DNA from: Streptomyces nodosus
GTDB lineage: Bacteria > Actinomycetota > Actinomycetes > Streptomycetales > Streptomycetaceae
NCBI RefSeq assembly: GCF_008704995.1
Contig: NZ_CP023747.1
Coordinates: forward strand, 1,364,001 to 1,428,000
DNA length: 64,000 nt
Direction: 5' to 3'
Every line of letters begins with the position of its first letter. The first letter of the stretch is position 1. Shown here piece after piece: positions 34,225 to 42,189 of the stretch. Under the pieces are notes generated by a model that was not told where the DNA came from, did no database searches, and saw only the letters and a list, made by a program, of their open reading frames with translations. The position numbers and the translations under genes were made by a program.

Positions 34225-35802
34225 CTACCAGCTCGTCTTGCGGGACAGCTCCCACAGCAACATGATCGTCGACGGGTCCAGCGCCCGCTCCCCGCCGGAG
34301 ATGTCCTCGCTCGCCGCGACGTACTGCTTGCCCTGCCACAGGGGCAGCAGCCTGGCCTCGTCCACCAGGATCCGCTGGGCGTCCTCGAACTCCTTCATCA
34401 CGTCGGCGCGGTTGCTCGCCCGCCGGGACCGCGGCAGCAGCACATCGGTGATCTCCGGCGCCTCATAGGGCGTGCCGAGGGCGTTCTGCCGGCCCACGAA
34501 GGGCGCGATGTAGTTGTCGGGGTCCGGGAAGTCGGGGAACCAGCCGCGGCCGAACACCGGGTACTCGCCCTTCTGGTAGCCCCCCACATACTGCTTCCAG
34601 GGGCGGCTCTTGAGGGTCACCCGGAAGAGGCCGGACTCGTCGAGCTGCCGCTTGAGCTCCCGGAACTCCGGCGCGGTCTCGGAACCGTACCGGTCGGTGG
34701 TGTACCAGAGGGTCAGGGGCACCGGCTCGGTGATCCCTGCGCCGGTGAGCATCTCGTGGGCCTTGGTGACACTGGGGTCCCCGTAGTCGTCGAAGAACCC
34801 GGTGGTGTGCCCGGTCAGCCCCGCCGGGATCATGGAGTAGAGCGGTTGGACGGTGTCCTTGTAGACGGTGTGGGCGATCGCGGCCCGGTCCACCACCTGG
34901 GCCACGGCCTTGCGGACGACGGTCTTCCGGGCCCAGGGGTCCTTCGGGTTGAACACCAGATAGCTGATCTCGATCCCCGGGTTCTCCACGAGCTGGAGGC
35001 CCTCGCGGGAGGCGCGGTCCTGGAGCGAGACGATGTCGGAGGCGCCGAGGCCGCGATAGGTGACATCGATCTTCCCGCTCCTGAGCGCCTCCACCATGGA
35101 GGAGGAGTCCTGGAAGTAGCGGATGGTGACCGCCTCGTTCTTCCGCTGGGCGTAGCCCCGGTAGGTGTCGTTGCCGGTGAGCCGGGCCTCGTCGCCCTCC
35201 TCGTACGACGCCAGCGTGTAGGGCCCGGACCCGGTGACCTCGCCGTCCTCGCGCAGCCGGTCGGCCGGGTACTCGGCCGGATCGACGATGGACATCGCGG
35301 GGGTGGCGAGGACGAACGGGAAGGTGGCGTCCGGTTCTTTGAGGTGGAAGACGACCTCGCGGGTGCCCCTCGTCTCGACCCGGTCCAGGCTGCCCAGCAG
35401 ACCGGCCGGGCCGCCGGGCACATCGATCCGTTTGATCCGGTCGAAGGAGTGCTTCACCGCACGGGCGTCCAGTGCGTCCCCGTCGGAGAAGGTGAGGTGC
35501 CTGCGCAGCACACAGCGGTACGCCAGGTTCTTCTCATCCGTGAAGTCACAGCTCTCCGCGGCGTCGGGGCCCGGCTCGGCCGCGCCGTCGGGGTAGTTGA
35601 GCAGGGTCTGGTAGACGTTACGGAACAGCTCCCAGGAGTTGTCCCAGGAGGCGGCCGGGTCCAGCGTGCTCGGAGCACTGGTGGTGCCCACGAGGATCGG
35701 CTCCTCGTCCGAGGGCCCCGAGGAGAGTGCGCTGCAGCCTGCCACCAGGGATATCGATGTGATCGCCGCCAGCCGACGCAGGAAACGGTTCCGATTGAAC
35801 AC
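34225..35802 (-). CDS. family 5 extracellular solute-binding lipoprotein (peptide ABC type)
   Basis: A 525-residue protein; the GTG at 35802 has GAGGAG 7 bases upstream, better than the GTG at 35808. A lipoprotein signal ends in LVAGC, lipidated Cys at 23. The rest is a Cluster C solute-binding fold: GTTSAPSTLDPAASWDN, DALDARAVKHSFDRI and GSGPYTLASYEEGDEARL are family features. It should bind oligopeptides or nickel-like ligands for an ABC importer, but no permease genes are adjacent, so it is an orphan. A LacI-like palindrome lies upstream. Confidence 0.9.
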   Translation of the reverse strand: MFNRNRFLRRLAAITSISLVAGCSALSSGPSDEEPILVGTTSAPSTLDPAASWDNSWELFRNVYQTLLNYPDGAAEPGPDAAESCDFTDEKNLAYRCVLRRHLTFSDGDALDARAVKHSFDRIKRIDVPGGPAGLLGSLDRVETRGTREVVFHLKEPDATFPFVLATPAMSIVDPAEYPADRLREDGEVTGSGPYTLASYEEGDEARLTGNDTYRGYAQRKNEAVTIRYFQDSSSMVEALRSGKIDVTYRGLGASDIVSLQDRASREGLQLVENPGIEISYLVFNPKDPWARKTVVRKAVAQVVDRAAIAHTVYKDTVQPLYSMIPAGLTGHTTGFFDDYGDPSVTKAHEMLTGAGITEPVPLTLWYTTDRYGSETAPEFRELKRQLDESGLFRVTLKSRPWKQYVGGYQKGEYPVFGRGWFPDFPDPDNYIAPFVGRQNALGTPYEAPEITDVLLPRSRRASNRADVMKEFEDAQRILVDEARLLPLWQGKQYVAASEDISGGERALDPSTIMLLWELSRKTSW

Positions 35803-35901
35803 GCGCACACTCCTCGATCCGCCGTATCTGGGGTCGGCGCGGACGCTACCGCAGCAACCGGCGAGCGGAAGGGGTTCGAGGAGTCCTTGATCAGCACGTG
35901 A

Positions 35902-35917
35902 TGAACAACGTTGTCAA
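35902..35917 (-). promoter_or_regulatory. LacI-like palindrome upstream of solute-binding protein
   Basis: ACAACGTTGT (35905-35914) is the same 10-bp core as in the palindrome ahead of the GH92 gene; the 16-bp frame has two mismatched pairs. It lies about 100 bases before the solute-binding-protein start. Confidence 0.5.
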
Positions 35918-35961
35918 CGCCTTCACGCCGTGATGTTCGTGTCACCTTCGTATGTGTCGTG

Positions 35962-35979
35962 GTGTGCGTGGTGTGCGTG
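35962..35979. repeat. 9-bp tandem duplication (GTGTGCGTG x2)
   Basis: Two exact adjacent copies in the gap between the SDR gene stop and the solute-binding protein promoter. Confidence 0.8.
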
Positions 35980-35993
35980 TGGCGCGGGTACGC

Positions 35994-36034
35994 CGGCACG
36001 GGCGCCGTCGGATCCGGGCGCGGCGCCCGTGCCG
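35994..36034 (-). terminator. SDR operon terminator-like hairpin
   Basis: CGGCACGGGCGCCG (35994-36007) pairs perfectly with CGGCGCCCGTGCCG (36021-36034), 10 bases after the SDR stop on the minus strand. Confidence 0.85.
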
Positions 36035-36043
36035 GGACTCAGC

Positions 36044-36805
36044 TCATCCGACCCCGGCGTTCAGGAAGATCCCACCGTCGACGACAAGGGTCTGGCCGGT
36101 GATCCAGTCGGACTGGTCCGAGGTGAGGAACGCGGCGGCGCCGCCGATGTCGGAGGGAACCCCGAGCCGGCCGAGGGGATAGGCCGCGGCGGCCTCCGCC
36201 TCCCGTCCCTCGTACAGGGCCTGGGCGAACCTGGTCTTCACGACGGCCGGAGCGATCGCGTTGACCCGCACCCCGGGCGCGAACTCGTGCGCGAGCTGCA
36301 GGGTCAGATTGATCATGGCGGCCTTGCTGATGCCGTAGGCGCCGATGAACGGCGAGGCGGAAACGCCCGCCACCGAGGCGATGTTGACGATCGCGCCGCC
36401 GTGGTCGCCCTGCCATGCCTTCCAGGTCTGCTGGGCGAAGCCGAGGGCCGAGACGACATTGGTCTCGAACACCTTGCGCGCCACATTCAGATCGAGGTCG
36501 GCGATCGGGCCGAACACCGGGTTGGTGCCCGCGTTGTTGACCAGGAAGTCGACGCGGCCGAAGGCCTCCATGGTGCGTTCCACGGCGACGGCCTGGTGGG
36601 TCTCGTCATGGGCCTTGCCGGCGACGCCGATGACCCGGTCGCCGCCCAGTCTCTCGACGGCCTCCTTGAGGGCCTCCTCGTTGCGTCCGGTGATGCAGAC
36701 CCGGTCGCCGCGGGCGACGAACGCCTCGGCTATGCCGTAGCCGATGCCGCGGCTGGCGCCCGTGACGAGGGCGACCCTGCCGGAGAGTTCGGTCGGTGCA
36801 GTCAT
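36044..36805 (-). CDS. SDR family oxidoreductase
   Basis: A 253-residue classical short-chain dehydrogenase. VTGASRGIGYGIA (15-27) binds the cofactor, NNAG follows near 90 and the catalytic YGISKAA (Tyr, Lys) is near 156-162, with Ser in NIASVAG ahead. An Arg in GRNEEAL after strand 2 suggests NADP preference. It lies 19 bases after the fabG-like gene on the same strand, so the two probably form one operon for a 3-oxoacyl or steroid-type reduction. Confidence 0.92.
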   Translation of the reverse strand: MTAPTELSGRVALVTGASRGIGYGIAEAFVARGDRVCITGRNEEALKEAVERLGGDRVIGVAGKAHDETHQAVAVERTMEAFGRVDFLVNNAGTNPVFGPIADLDLNVARKVFETNVVSALGFAQQTWKAWQGDHGGAIVNIASVAGVSASPFIGAYGISKAAMINLTLQLAHEFAPGVRVNAIAPAVVKTRFAQALYEGREAEAAAAYPLGRLGVPSDIGGAAAFLTSDQSDWITGQTLVVDGGIFLNAGVG

Positions 36806-36824
36806 CTGTTCCAGGTCCCCCTGC

Positions 36825-37586
36825 CTAGTCGAGCGGTCCGCCGGCGACGTACAGCACCTGGCCGGAGACGAATCCGGCCGCGTCGCCCGTGAAGAAGGCG
36901 ATCGCGTTGGCGATGTCGTCGGGCTCGCCGACGCGCTGCACGGGGATCTGGGTGGCGGCCGCGGCCTTGAAGTCCTCGAAGCCCATGCCTACCCGTTCCG
37001 CGGTGGCCTTGGTCATCTCGGTGGCGATGAAGCCCGGGGCGACGGCGTTGGCGGTGACGCCGAACTTGCCGAGCTCCTTGGCCAGGGTCTTGGTGAAGCC
37101 CTGGAGGCCGGCCTTGGCCGCGGAGTAGTTCACCTGGCCGCGGTTGCCGAGCGCGGAGGACGACGAGAGGTTGACGATCCTGCCGAAGCCCGCGTCCACC
37201 ATGTGGTTCTGCACCGCGCGGGACATCAGGAAGGCGCCGCGCAGATGCACGTTCATGACGGTGTCCCAGTCCGAGACGCTCATCTTGAACAGCAGGTTGT
37301 CACGGAGCACACCCGCGTTGTTGACGAGGATCGTCGGGGCGCCCAGCTCCTCGGCGACCCGGGCGACGGCTGCCTCGACCTGTGCCTCGTCCGAGACGTC
37401 GCAGCCGACGGCGATGGCCCTGCCACCGGCCTCAGTGATCTTCCCGACGGTGTCCTTGCAGGCGGCCTCGTCGAGGTCGATCACCGCGACGGCACGGCCC
37501 TCGGCGGCCAGTCGTACGGCGGTCGCGGCGCCGATGCCGCGCGCACCGCCGGTGACGACGGCGACCCGCTGCTCAGTGGTGGACAT
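36825..37586 (-). CDS. fabG: 3-oxoacyl-[ACP] reductase-type SDR
   Basis: A 253-residue SDR; the ATG at 37586 has a GAGGAG site. VTGGARGIGAATA (residues 10-22) is the cofactor loop, VNNAG is near 91, and the triad is Ser in NLSSSS, Tyr and Lys in VNYSAAKAG. DLDEAA after strand 2 has an acidic residue, which points to NAD rather than NADP and to a role as a fatty-acyl or alcohol dehydrogenase of FabG-like sequence. It leads the two-gene SDR operon. Confidence 0.9.
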   Translation of the reverse strand: MSTTEQRVAVVTGGARGIGAATAVRLAAEGRAVAVIDLDEAACKDTVGKITEAGGRAIAVGCDVSDEAQVEAAVARVAEELGAPTILVNNAGVLRDNLLFKMSVSDWDTVMNVHLRGAFLMSRAVQNHMVDAGFGRIVNLSSSSALGNRGQVNYSAAKAGLQGFTKTLAKELGKFGVTANAVAPGFIATEMTKATAERVGMGFEDFKAAAATQIPVQRVGEPDDIANAIAFFTGDAAGFVSGQVLYVAGGPLD

Positions 37587-37612
37587 TGCTGGTTCTCCTC
37601 GCCTGTGAAAAG

Positions 37613-37630
37613 CCTGGAACACCTGGAACA
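37613..37630. repeat. 9-bp tandem duplication (CCTGGAACA x2)
   Basis: Two exact adjacent copies in the leader of the fabG-type gene; further diverged copies (CTCCTGGAACTCC) follow to about 37685. Confidence 0.8.
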
Positions 37631-37817
37631 CACAGACCGACCGGACCGCCGGAACCCCTGCACCGCCCGGGACTCCTGGAACTCCCGGGAGAGGCCCTGG
37701 AGGTCTGCGGCTCCCACGGTACGCCACCAGTGAGCGACCGCTTAGTACCTTCTTGCGGTTGTGACGCTAGAAGTCCTGGCACCCGGTGTCAACGGCCCAC
37801 CCGGTGCAGGTGGTCCC

Positions 37818-38201
37818 CTATCTCACCAGGAGGTCGAGCAACCGCTCCGCCTCGGCCGCCGGGTCCGCGGTCAGCCCGGTGTGCACCGGTCCGGGCTGTA
37901 CCACCGTCGAGCGGGGTGCGATCAGCCAGCGGAAGCGCCGCCCGGCGTCGTCGCCCGAGGCCTGCCCGGCCGCCGCGCCGCCCGCGCACACGCCCTCGAC
38001 GGCACCGAGCGCGGCCCGCACCCCGGCCACGTCCGCCTCCGGGTCCAGCGCCAGCAGTCGCCCCTCGTCCAGATGGGTGAGGGCGGTGACGAAGGACTTG
38101 GCGCGGCAGTACACCAACACGCCGGCGTTGATGCACTCGCCGCGTTCGACTCTGGGTACGACTCGCAGCAGCGCGTACTCGAAGACGTCCCGCCCGTTCA
38201 C
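37818..38201 (-). CDS. DUF3037 family protein
   Basis: A 127-residue protein from a GTG that overlaps the end of the HipA-like kinase gene by 4 bases. The N-terminal half (FEYALLRVVPRVERGECINAG, then VLVYCRAK) matches the DUF3037 family. DUF3037 genes often sit next to HipA-like kinases. Function is unknown; the tight coupling suggests the two products act together, perhaps as partner or substrate. Confidence 0.85.
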   Translation of the reverse strand: MNGRDVFEYALLRVVPRVERGECINAGVLVYCRAKSFVTALTHLDEGRLLALDPEADVAGVRAALGAVEGVCAGGAAAGQASGDDAGRRFRWLIAPRSTVVQPGPVHTGLTADPAAEAERLLDLLVR

Positions 38202-38971
38202 CGGTCCTCCTGGTGGGCCGCGATGCCCCGGATGCGTTCATGGATGTCGGCGGCGCGGGCCAGCAGCGGCCGCGCATACGCCCGGCGCAGTGCGTCCGGT
38301 GAGTCAAAACCGGGTTCGCCGGCCAGCCATTCGTCCGGGATCCCGGCAGTCACCTCGGCCAGCAGGTCCTCGGTGACCAGCGGCGCCAGCGCGGCGGCAG
38401 CGCCCGCCACATCCGGGGCGAAGGGGGCCAGGGCATGGTCGGAGGCGTCGTAGGGCCGGGCGGCCGAGGCCTCCACGCCGGGCCAGTTGTGGTGCCAGAT
38501 CATGGTGGCGCCGTGGTCGATGAGCCACAGCTCGCCGTGCCACATCAGCAGATTGGGGTTGCGCCAGGAGCGGTCGACGTTGTTCACCAGCGCGTCGAAC
38601 CAGACGACGCGTCCGGCCTCCTCGGGGCCGACCGCGAAGGCGAGCGGGTCGAAGCCGATCGCACGGTCGAGGAAGCCCATGCCGAGGTTGCGTCCGCCGC
38701 TCGACTTCAGCAGTTCCTGCACCTCCGGGTCGGGCTCGCCGAGGCCCAGCACCGGGTCGAGGCCGATCGTCACCAGGCCCGGCACCCGCAGACCGAGCCG
38801 CCGGGCGAGCTCACCGCAGACCACCTCGGCGACGAGCGTCTTGCGGCCCTGCCCGGCGCCGGTGAACTTCATGACATACGTCCCGAGATCGTCGGCCTCG
38901 ACGAGCCCCGGCAGCGAACCGCCCTCACGCAGGGGGGTGATGTAGCGGGTCGCGGTGACCTCTTTCAGCAA
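38198..38971 (-). CDS. HipA-like kinase family protein
   Basis: A 257-residue protein from a TTG at 38971. It shows a shortened HipA/PI3K-like fold: GTYVMKFTGAGQGRKTL (P-loop and Lys), VVWFDALVNNVDRSWRNPNLLMW (catalytic Asp-Asn region, like the DxxxxNxDR motif of HipA) and LWLIDHGATMIWH (metal-binding DxG-like). It lacks the HipA N-terminal subdomain and there is no HipB-like antitoxin here, so it differs from classical HipBA. Mobile-element remnants lie immediately upstream and their stop codon at 38965 overlaps its start. Confidence 0.8.
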   Translation of the reverse strand: MLKEVTATRYITPLREGGSLPGLVEADDLGTYVMKFTGAGQGRKTLVAEVVCGELARRLGLRVPGLVTIGLDPVLGLGEPDPEVQELLKSSGGRNLGMGFLDRAIGFDPLAFAVGPEEAGRVVWFDALVNNVDRSWRNPNLLMWHGELWLIDHGATMIWHHNWPGVEASAARPYDASDHALAPFAPDVAGAAAALAPLVTEDLLAEVTAGIPDEWLAGEPGFDSPDALRRAYARPLLARAADIHERIRGIAAHQEDR

Positions 38972-39165
38972 TTTCCCAGGCCACCCATCTCTTCAACCTT
39001 GCAATCCATGACCGACCACCGCTTGCTGCCGGCCTCCGGCGTGAAGTGAGCATAGTAACCGAGGGTGATCGCGGGCGAGGAGTGTCCGAGCCGCCGCGCC
39101 AAGGTCACAACACCCTCTCCAGCCCCCAGTTGGACCGAGGCACAGGCATGCCACTGCCCGGATCC
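38965..39165 (-). pseudogene. tyrosine recombinase (integrase) C-terminal fragment
   Basis: The minus frame reads ASVQLGAGEGVVTLARRLGH, SSPAITLGYYAHFTPEAG and a short tail before TGA at 38965. LGHSSPxxTLxYYAH is the C-terminal box of phage-type integrases with the catalytic Tyr. The N-terminal domains and Arg box are missing. The fragment starts abruptly next to the transposase remnant. It is probably a decayed integrative element. Confidence 0.75.
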
Positions 39166-39300
39166 CGCCCACGGGGTTGAGGTCGAGCGCATAGAGCGGC
39201 AGATGGTAAATGGTCGGCCGGTCCCGGAACGCGGCGAACTCCCGCAGCCCGGCGGCCTTGTGCACATCCCACCGGGTCGTGTCCTGGGAGACTTCCGCTC
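39160..39300 (-). pseudogene. IS630-type transposase fragment
   Basis: The minus frame reads TRWDVHKAAGLREFAAFRDR followed by PTIYHLPLYALDLNPVGGIRA. This matches the C-terminal catalytic part of IS630 transposases (LNPVEGIW), but the catalytic Glu is replaced by Gly. No intact inverted repeats or upstream domain are visible, so it is dead. Confidence 0.65.
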
Positions 39301-39539
39301 ACACGGACGCCGACCTGCTCCTCGCCTTCCTCCAGTATGCCCTCGCCCCGCGAGGTCGAACCCGGAATGCTCGTCCACCATGCCCGCCACGCCTGCCACT
39401 GCACAGCGACCAGGCAGCGGTGGACCAGTGCACCTGAAACCACGTCAACCCGCCCTGACCGAGGCAACGCGCGTCATCGCCGTCGCTTCGACACTCCCGC
39501 TGAGCTGCGATGGGGTGTGGACGGTGGTAGTACAAAAGG
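39301..39539. other. remnant-rich gap, no supported gene
   Basis: A stretch between the transposase fragment and the phosphatase start. Several frames are open but none shows a domain. Codon bias is unlike the neighbours, which fits decayed mobile DNA. Confidence 0.4.
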
Positions 39540-40739
39540 GTGACTTCCAGGAGGCTTTCCGCACGGCGCTGCCGATCGTGGTGCGAGGCGCGCGGCCTGC
39601 TGGCGGTCCCTCTCACATTGATCGTCGTGACTGTCGCGGTCCATCTGGCTACTCCAGGGCATCCGCACGTCGGGCCACTGCTGGTCATTGCGCCGGCCCT
39701 GGCCGCGGTCCGGCTGGGGCCGAGGCTGATCGTGCTCACCGGGGTGCTGGCGTTGATGTGCCAGGTGGCCATCGCGATGCTGCAACGGGATCTGTCCTCC
39801 GCCGACCGCGTGGCGCAGTTGCTGGCGTTGATCGGAGTCTCGGGGTTCGCCGCGGTGATGTCCGCCGGGCGGGAGCGCAGTGCACGGGAGCTCAGGCGCG
39901 TGAGCCAGGTCTGTGAGACCGCCCAGGAACTGGTGTTGCAGCCGTTGCCGCCGCGGATCGGGCCGCTGCACCTGGCCGCGGTGTACCTGTCGGCGGAGAA
40001 CGAGATGCATATCGGTGGCGACCTGTACGCGGCGGCCCGGATCAAGCGCGGCACGCGCCTGATCGTGGGAGACGTCCGCGGCAAGGGCCTGGCGGCAGTG
40101 GGCGATGCGGCGCTGCTGATGGGCGCCTTCCGTGCGGTCGCGCATCTGCCGATGACCTTGGCACAACTGACCGCCCACTTGGACACCAGCGTGTGTGGGA
40201 GGCAGGCGGAGCTTGCCGCCCCCGATCATCATGCGCACGAGTGCTTCATCACTGCGGTGCTCCTCGAGATCCCCGACCACCCCGCCGCCGCCCGTATCGC
40301 CTATTGCGGTCATCCACCGCCGCTGTTGCTGCGACCTGGGCACACCGCCGCGGCGCTGTCTCCCCGTCTGCCGGGCCCCCCGCTGGGCCTGGACATCGGC
40401 ACGCCCTGTTATGACGTGGACACGTTCGACTTCGGGGCCGGTGACCTCCTCCTGCTGTACACCGACGGTGTGATCGAAGCCCGCAACACCCGGGGCGAGT
40501 TCTACCCGCTCCTCGAACGCGCGGCGTGGAAGGGGGAACGTCCGGAGGACTTCCTGGAGCGGCTGCGCACCGATCTGCTTGCCCACGCGGGAGGCCGACT
40601 GGATGACGACGCCGCGATGATCGCGATCGAGCGGCCTGCCGGGGTGATCCAGCAGGGGCACGGAAACCTCCGCCGCGACAGGCCGGCGAACCTGTTCAGT
40701 CCTGCAGCAGGGCGAGTTGGTGCTCGACGGCTTCGGTGA
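39540..40739 (+). CDS. membrane-anchored SpoIIE/PP2C-type serine phosphatase
   Basis: A 399-residue protein from a GTG with a weak site. Residues about 18-105 have three to four membrane helices; residues about 145-370 are a PPM phosphatase: IGGDLYAAARIKRGTRLIVGDVRGKGL holds metal-binding Asp residues, CGHPPPLLLRPG and LLLYTDGVIEARN follow, and LDDDAAMIAI closes the metal site. Such proteins act on anti-anti-sigma factors and are abundant in Streptomyces. It overlaps the end of the convergent TetR gene by 44 bases. Confidence 0.9.
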   Translation: MTSRRLSARRCRSWCEARGLLAVPLTLIVVTVAVHLATPGHPHVGPLLVIAPALAAVRLGPRLIVLTGVLALMCQVAIAMLQRDLSSADRVAQLLALIGVSGFAAVMSAGRERSARELRRVSQVCETAQELVLQPLPPRIGPLHLAAVYLSAENEMHIGGDLYAAARIKRGTRLIVGDVRGKGLAAVGDAALLMGAFRAVAHLPMTLAQLTAHLDTSVCGRQAELAAPDHHAHECFITAVLLEIPDHPAAARIAYCGHPPPLLLRPGHTAAALSPRLPGPPLGLDIGTPCYDVDTFDFGAGDLLLLYTDGVIEARNTRGEFYPLLERAAWKGERPEDFLERLRTDLLAHAGGRLDDDAAMIAIERPAGVIQQGHGNLRRDRPANLFSPAAGRVGARRLR

Positions 40740-41274
40740 GCCGCCGCTCGTCGTTCGTGGCGAGGAGGTCGAGCAGTGCGCCTCGTAGCACGGCCAGGGC
40801 CAGGGTGCGGCGGGCGGCGCCGTCCCTGCTGTCACGCTCGGACGGTGGCTGGCAGTCGGCCAGGACACCGAGCCAGTCCTCCACCGTCGCTCGGGCGAAC
40901 CCGGCCCAGGCCCCGTCGGACTGGACGAGGGAGCGCGTGTACGCCTCGGCCCACAGACGCAGCAGCGGCCGGTGTTCTTTCGCGGCGAGCCACGTCCAGA
41001 CGTGCTCGACGGCCGGGGCCAGCCCGGTGGGGCGACCGGGGCGCCCGGCCCGGTCCAGGAGTGCCAGTTCCTCGCTGCGGGCGCGCTCCAGCAGTGCCTG
41101 CAGCAGGCCGTCCTTGCTTCCGAAGAGGTAGAGCAGGACCCGCGGGCTGGAGCCGATCGCCTCGGCCAGCGGGCGCAGTGACAGGTCGGCCAGGCCGTGG
41201 GCGAGGGCGTACCGGTAGGCGGCCTCCAGCAGTTCGGTCTGCCGGGCGGAGGGGGTCGGCGCTTCCTGGGGCAT
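40696..41274 (-). CDS. TetR/AcrR family transcriptional regulator
   Basis: A 192-residue protein. Residues 10-58 form the helix-turn-helix with SLRPLAEAIGSSPRVLLYLFGSKDGLL. The rest is a helical ligand domain. It is divergent from the GNAT gene across a perfect 20-bp palindrome, and its 3' end overlaps the phosphatase gene. Confidence 0.9.
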   Translation of the reverse strand: MPQEAPTPSARQTELLEAAYRYALAHGLADLSLRPLAEAIGSSPRVLLYLFGSKDGLLQALLERARSEELALLDRAGRPGRPTGLAPAVEHVWTWLAAKEHRPLLRLWAEAYTRSLVQSDGAWAGFARATVEDWLGVLADCQPPSERDSRDGAARRTLALAVLRGALLDLLATNDERRLTEAVEHQLALLQD

Positions 41275-41286
41275 ACGGTTAGCCTA

Positions 41287-41306
41287 ACTGAAACACCTGT
41301 TTCAGT
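41287..41306. promoter_or_regulatory. TetR operator palindrome (ACTGAAACA-CC-TGTTTCAGT)
   Basis: Perfect 9-bp arms with a 2-bp spacer between the divergent TetR and GNAT genes. AT-rich against the local background. The best operator candidate in the window. Confidence 0.8.
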
Positions 41307-41345
41307 GATGTGGGCGGAACGATCGCGGGACCAGGAGAGCAGCTC

Positions 41346-41876
41346 ATGCCGCAGCAGGATCAGAAGCACATCGTCGTACGTCGCGCCGACCGTCCCGGCG
41401 ACCTGGGATGGGTGGTGATGGCCCACGGCGAGGCATACGACCGGCAGTTCGGCTGGAACACCGACTTCGAGGCCCTGGTCGCCAGGATCGTCGCCGACTA
41501 CGGCACCGGGCACGACCCGGCACGCGAGGCGGCTTGGATCGCCGAAGTCGACGGCCGGCGCGTGGGCTGCGTCTTCCTCGTCGCGGGCGACCAGCCGAAG
41601 GTGGCCAAGCTGCGGATCCTGCTCGTCACTCCGGAAGGAAGGGGCCTGCGCCTCGGGACCCGCCTGGTCGAGGAGTGCCTGACCTTCGCCCGCGAGGTGG
41701 GCTACGAACAGGTGACGCTGTGGACCAACGACGTCCTGACGGCAGCGCGCAAGATCTACCAGAGCTTCGGCTTCACCCTCGCCGACGAGGAACGCCACCA
41801 CAGCTTCGGCCACGATCTCGTCGGCCAGAACTGGACCCTCGATCTGCGCACCACCGCGGTGAACAGCGACAGCTGA
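41346..41876 (+). CDS. GNAT family N-acetyltransferase
   Basis: A 176-residue enzyme; the ATG has a GGAGAG site. The GNAT acetyl-CoA loop is VTPEGRGLRLGTRLVEECL (about 97-115), with TNDVLTAARKIYQSFGF completing the fold. WIAEVDGRRVGCVFLV is strand 2-3. This arrangement resembles MarR-GNAT fusion C-domains. Substrate unknown; regulation by the divergent TetR is probable. Confidence 0.9.
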   Translation: MPQQDQKHIVVRRADRPGDLGWVVMAHGEAYDRQFGWNTDFEALVARIVADYGTGHDPAREAAWIAEVDGRRVGCVFLVAGDQPKVAKLRILLVTPEGRGLRLGTRLVEECLTFAREVGYEQVTLWTNDVLTAARKIYQSFGFTLADEERHHSFGHDLVGQNWTLDLRTTAVNSDS

Positions 41877-42189
41877 CCGGCACACAGCTCGAACCGCCGC
41901 CTCTGTCAACAGGCCGTCGTCGCCCGCCAGGCGTGCGGCACCGCCGCGTTCCCCCTCGGCACGGAGACCTTCCAGTGTGCGTCACCGGGGGCTGCCCCGG
42001 AGCATCGCCCCAGGCTGCTGGGGCGTTCGGGGCCCATTGGGGGCGGTCCGTGCGCGCCTTCCGGGCAGCTCATCCCGAACCGGTCAGGATGTCGAGGCCG
42101 TCTGAACGGCCATCGGCCCCGGGCCGTACCTCCGTACAGACCAACGAGGCAGCCAGACCTACGAAAGAACCGTGGAAGGGAACGTCAGC
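41877..42189. other. 313-bp gap with tandem terminator hairpins
   Basis: CCGGGG-GCTG-CCCCGG (41985-42000) and CGCCCCAG-GCTG-CTGGGGCG (42006-42025) are two adjacent hairpins with the same GCTG loop, likely terminating the GNAT transcript. No gene is supported in the gap. Confidence 0.65.

Noticed and set aside
38198..38971. Classical HipBA toxin-antitoxin
   Set aside because: No HipB-type helix-turn-helix gene adjoins it and the kinase lacks the HipA N-terminal subdomain.
39474..41909. Very long open frame on the minus strand (about 810 codons)
   Set aside because: It runs opposite several clearly coding genes (phosphatase, TetR, GNAT) and has low-complexity content without domains; a GC-rich shadow.
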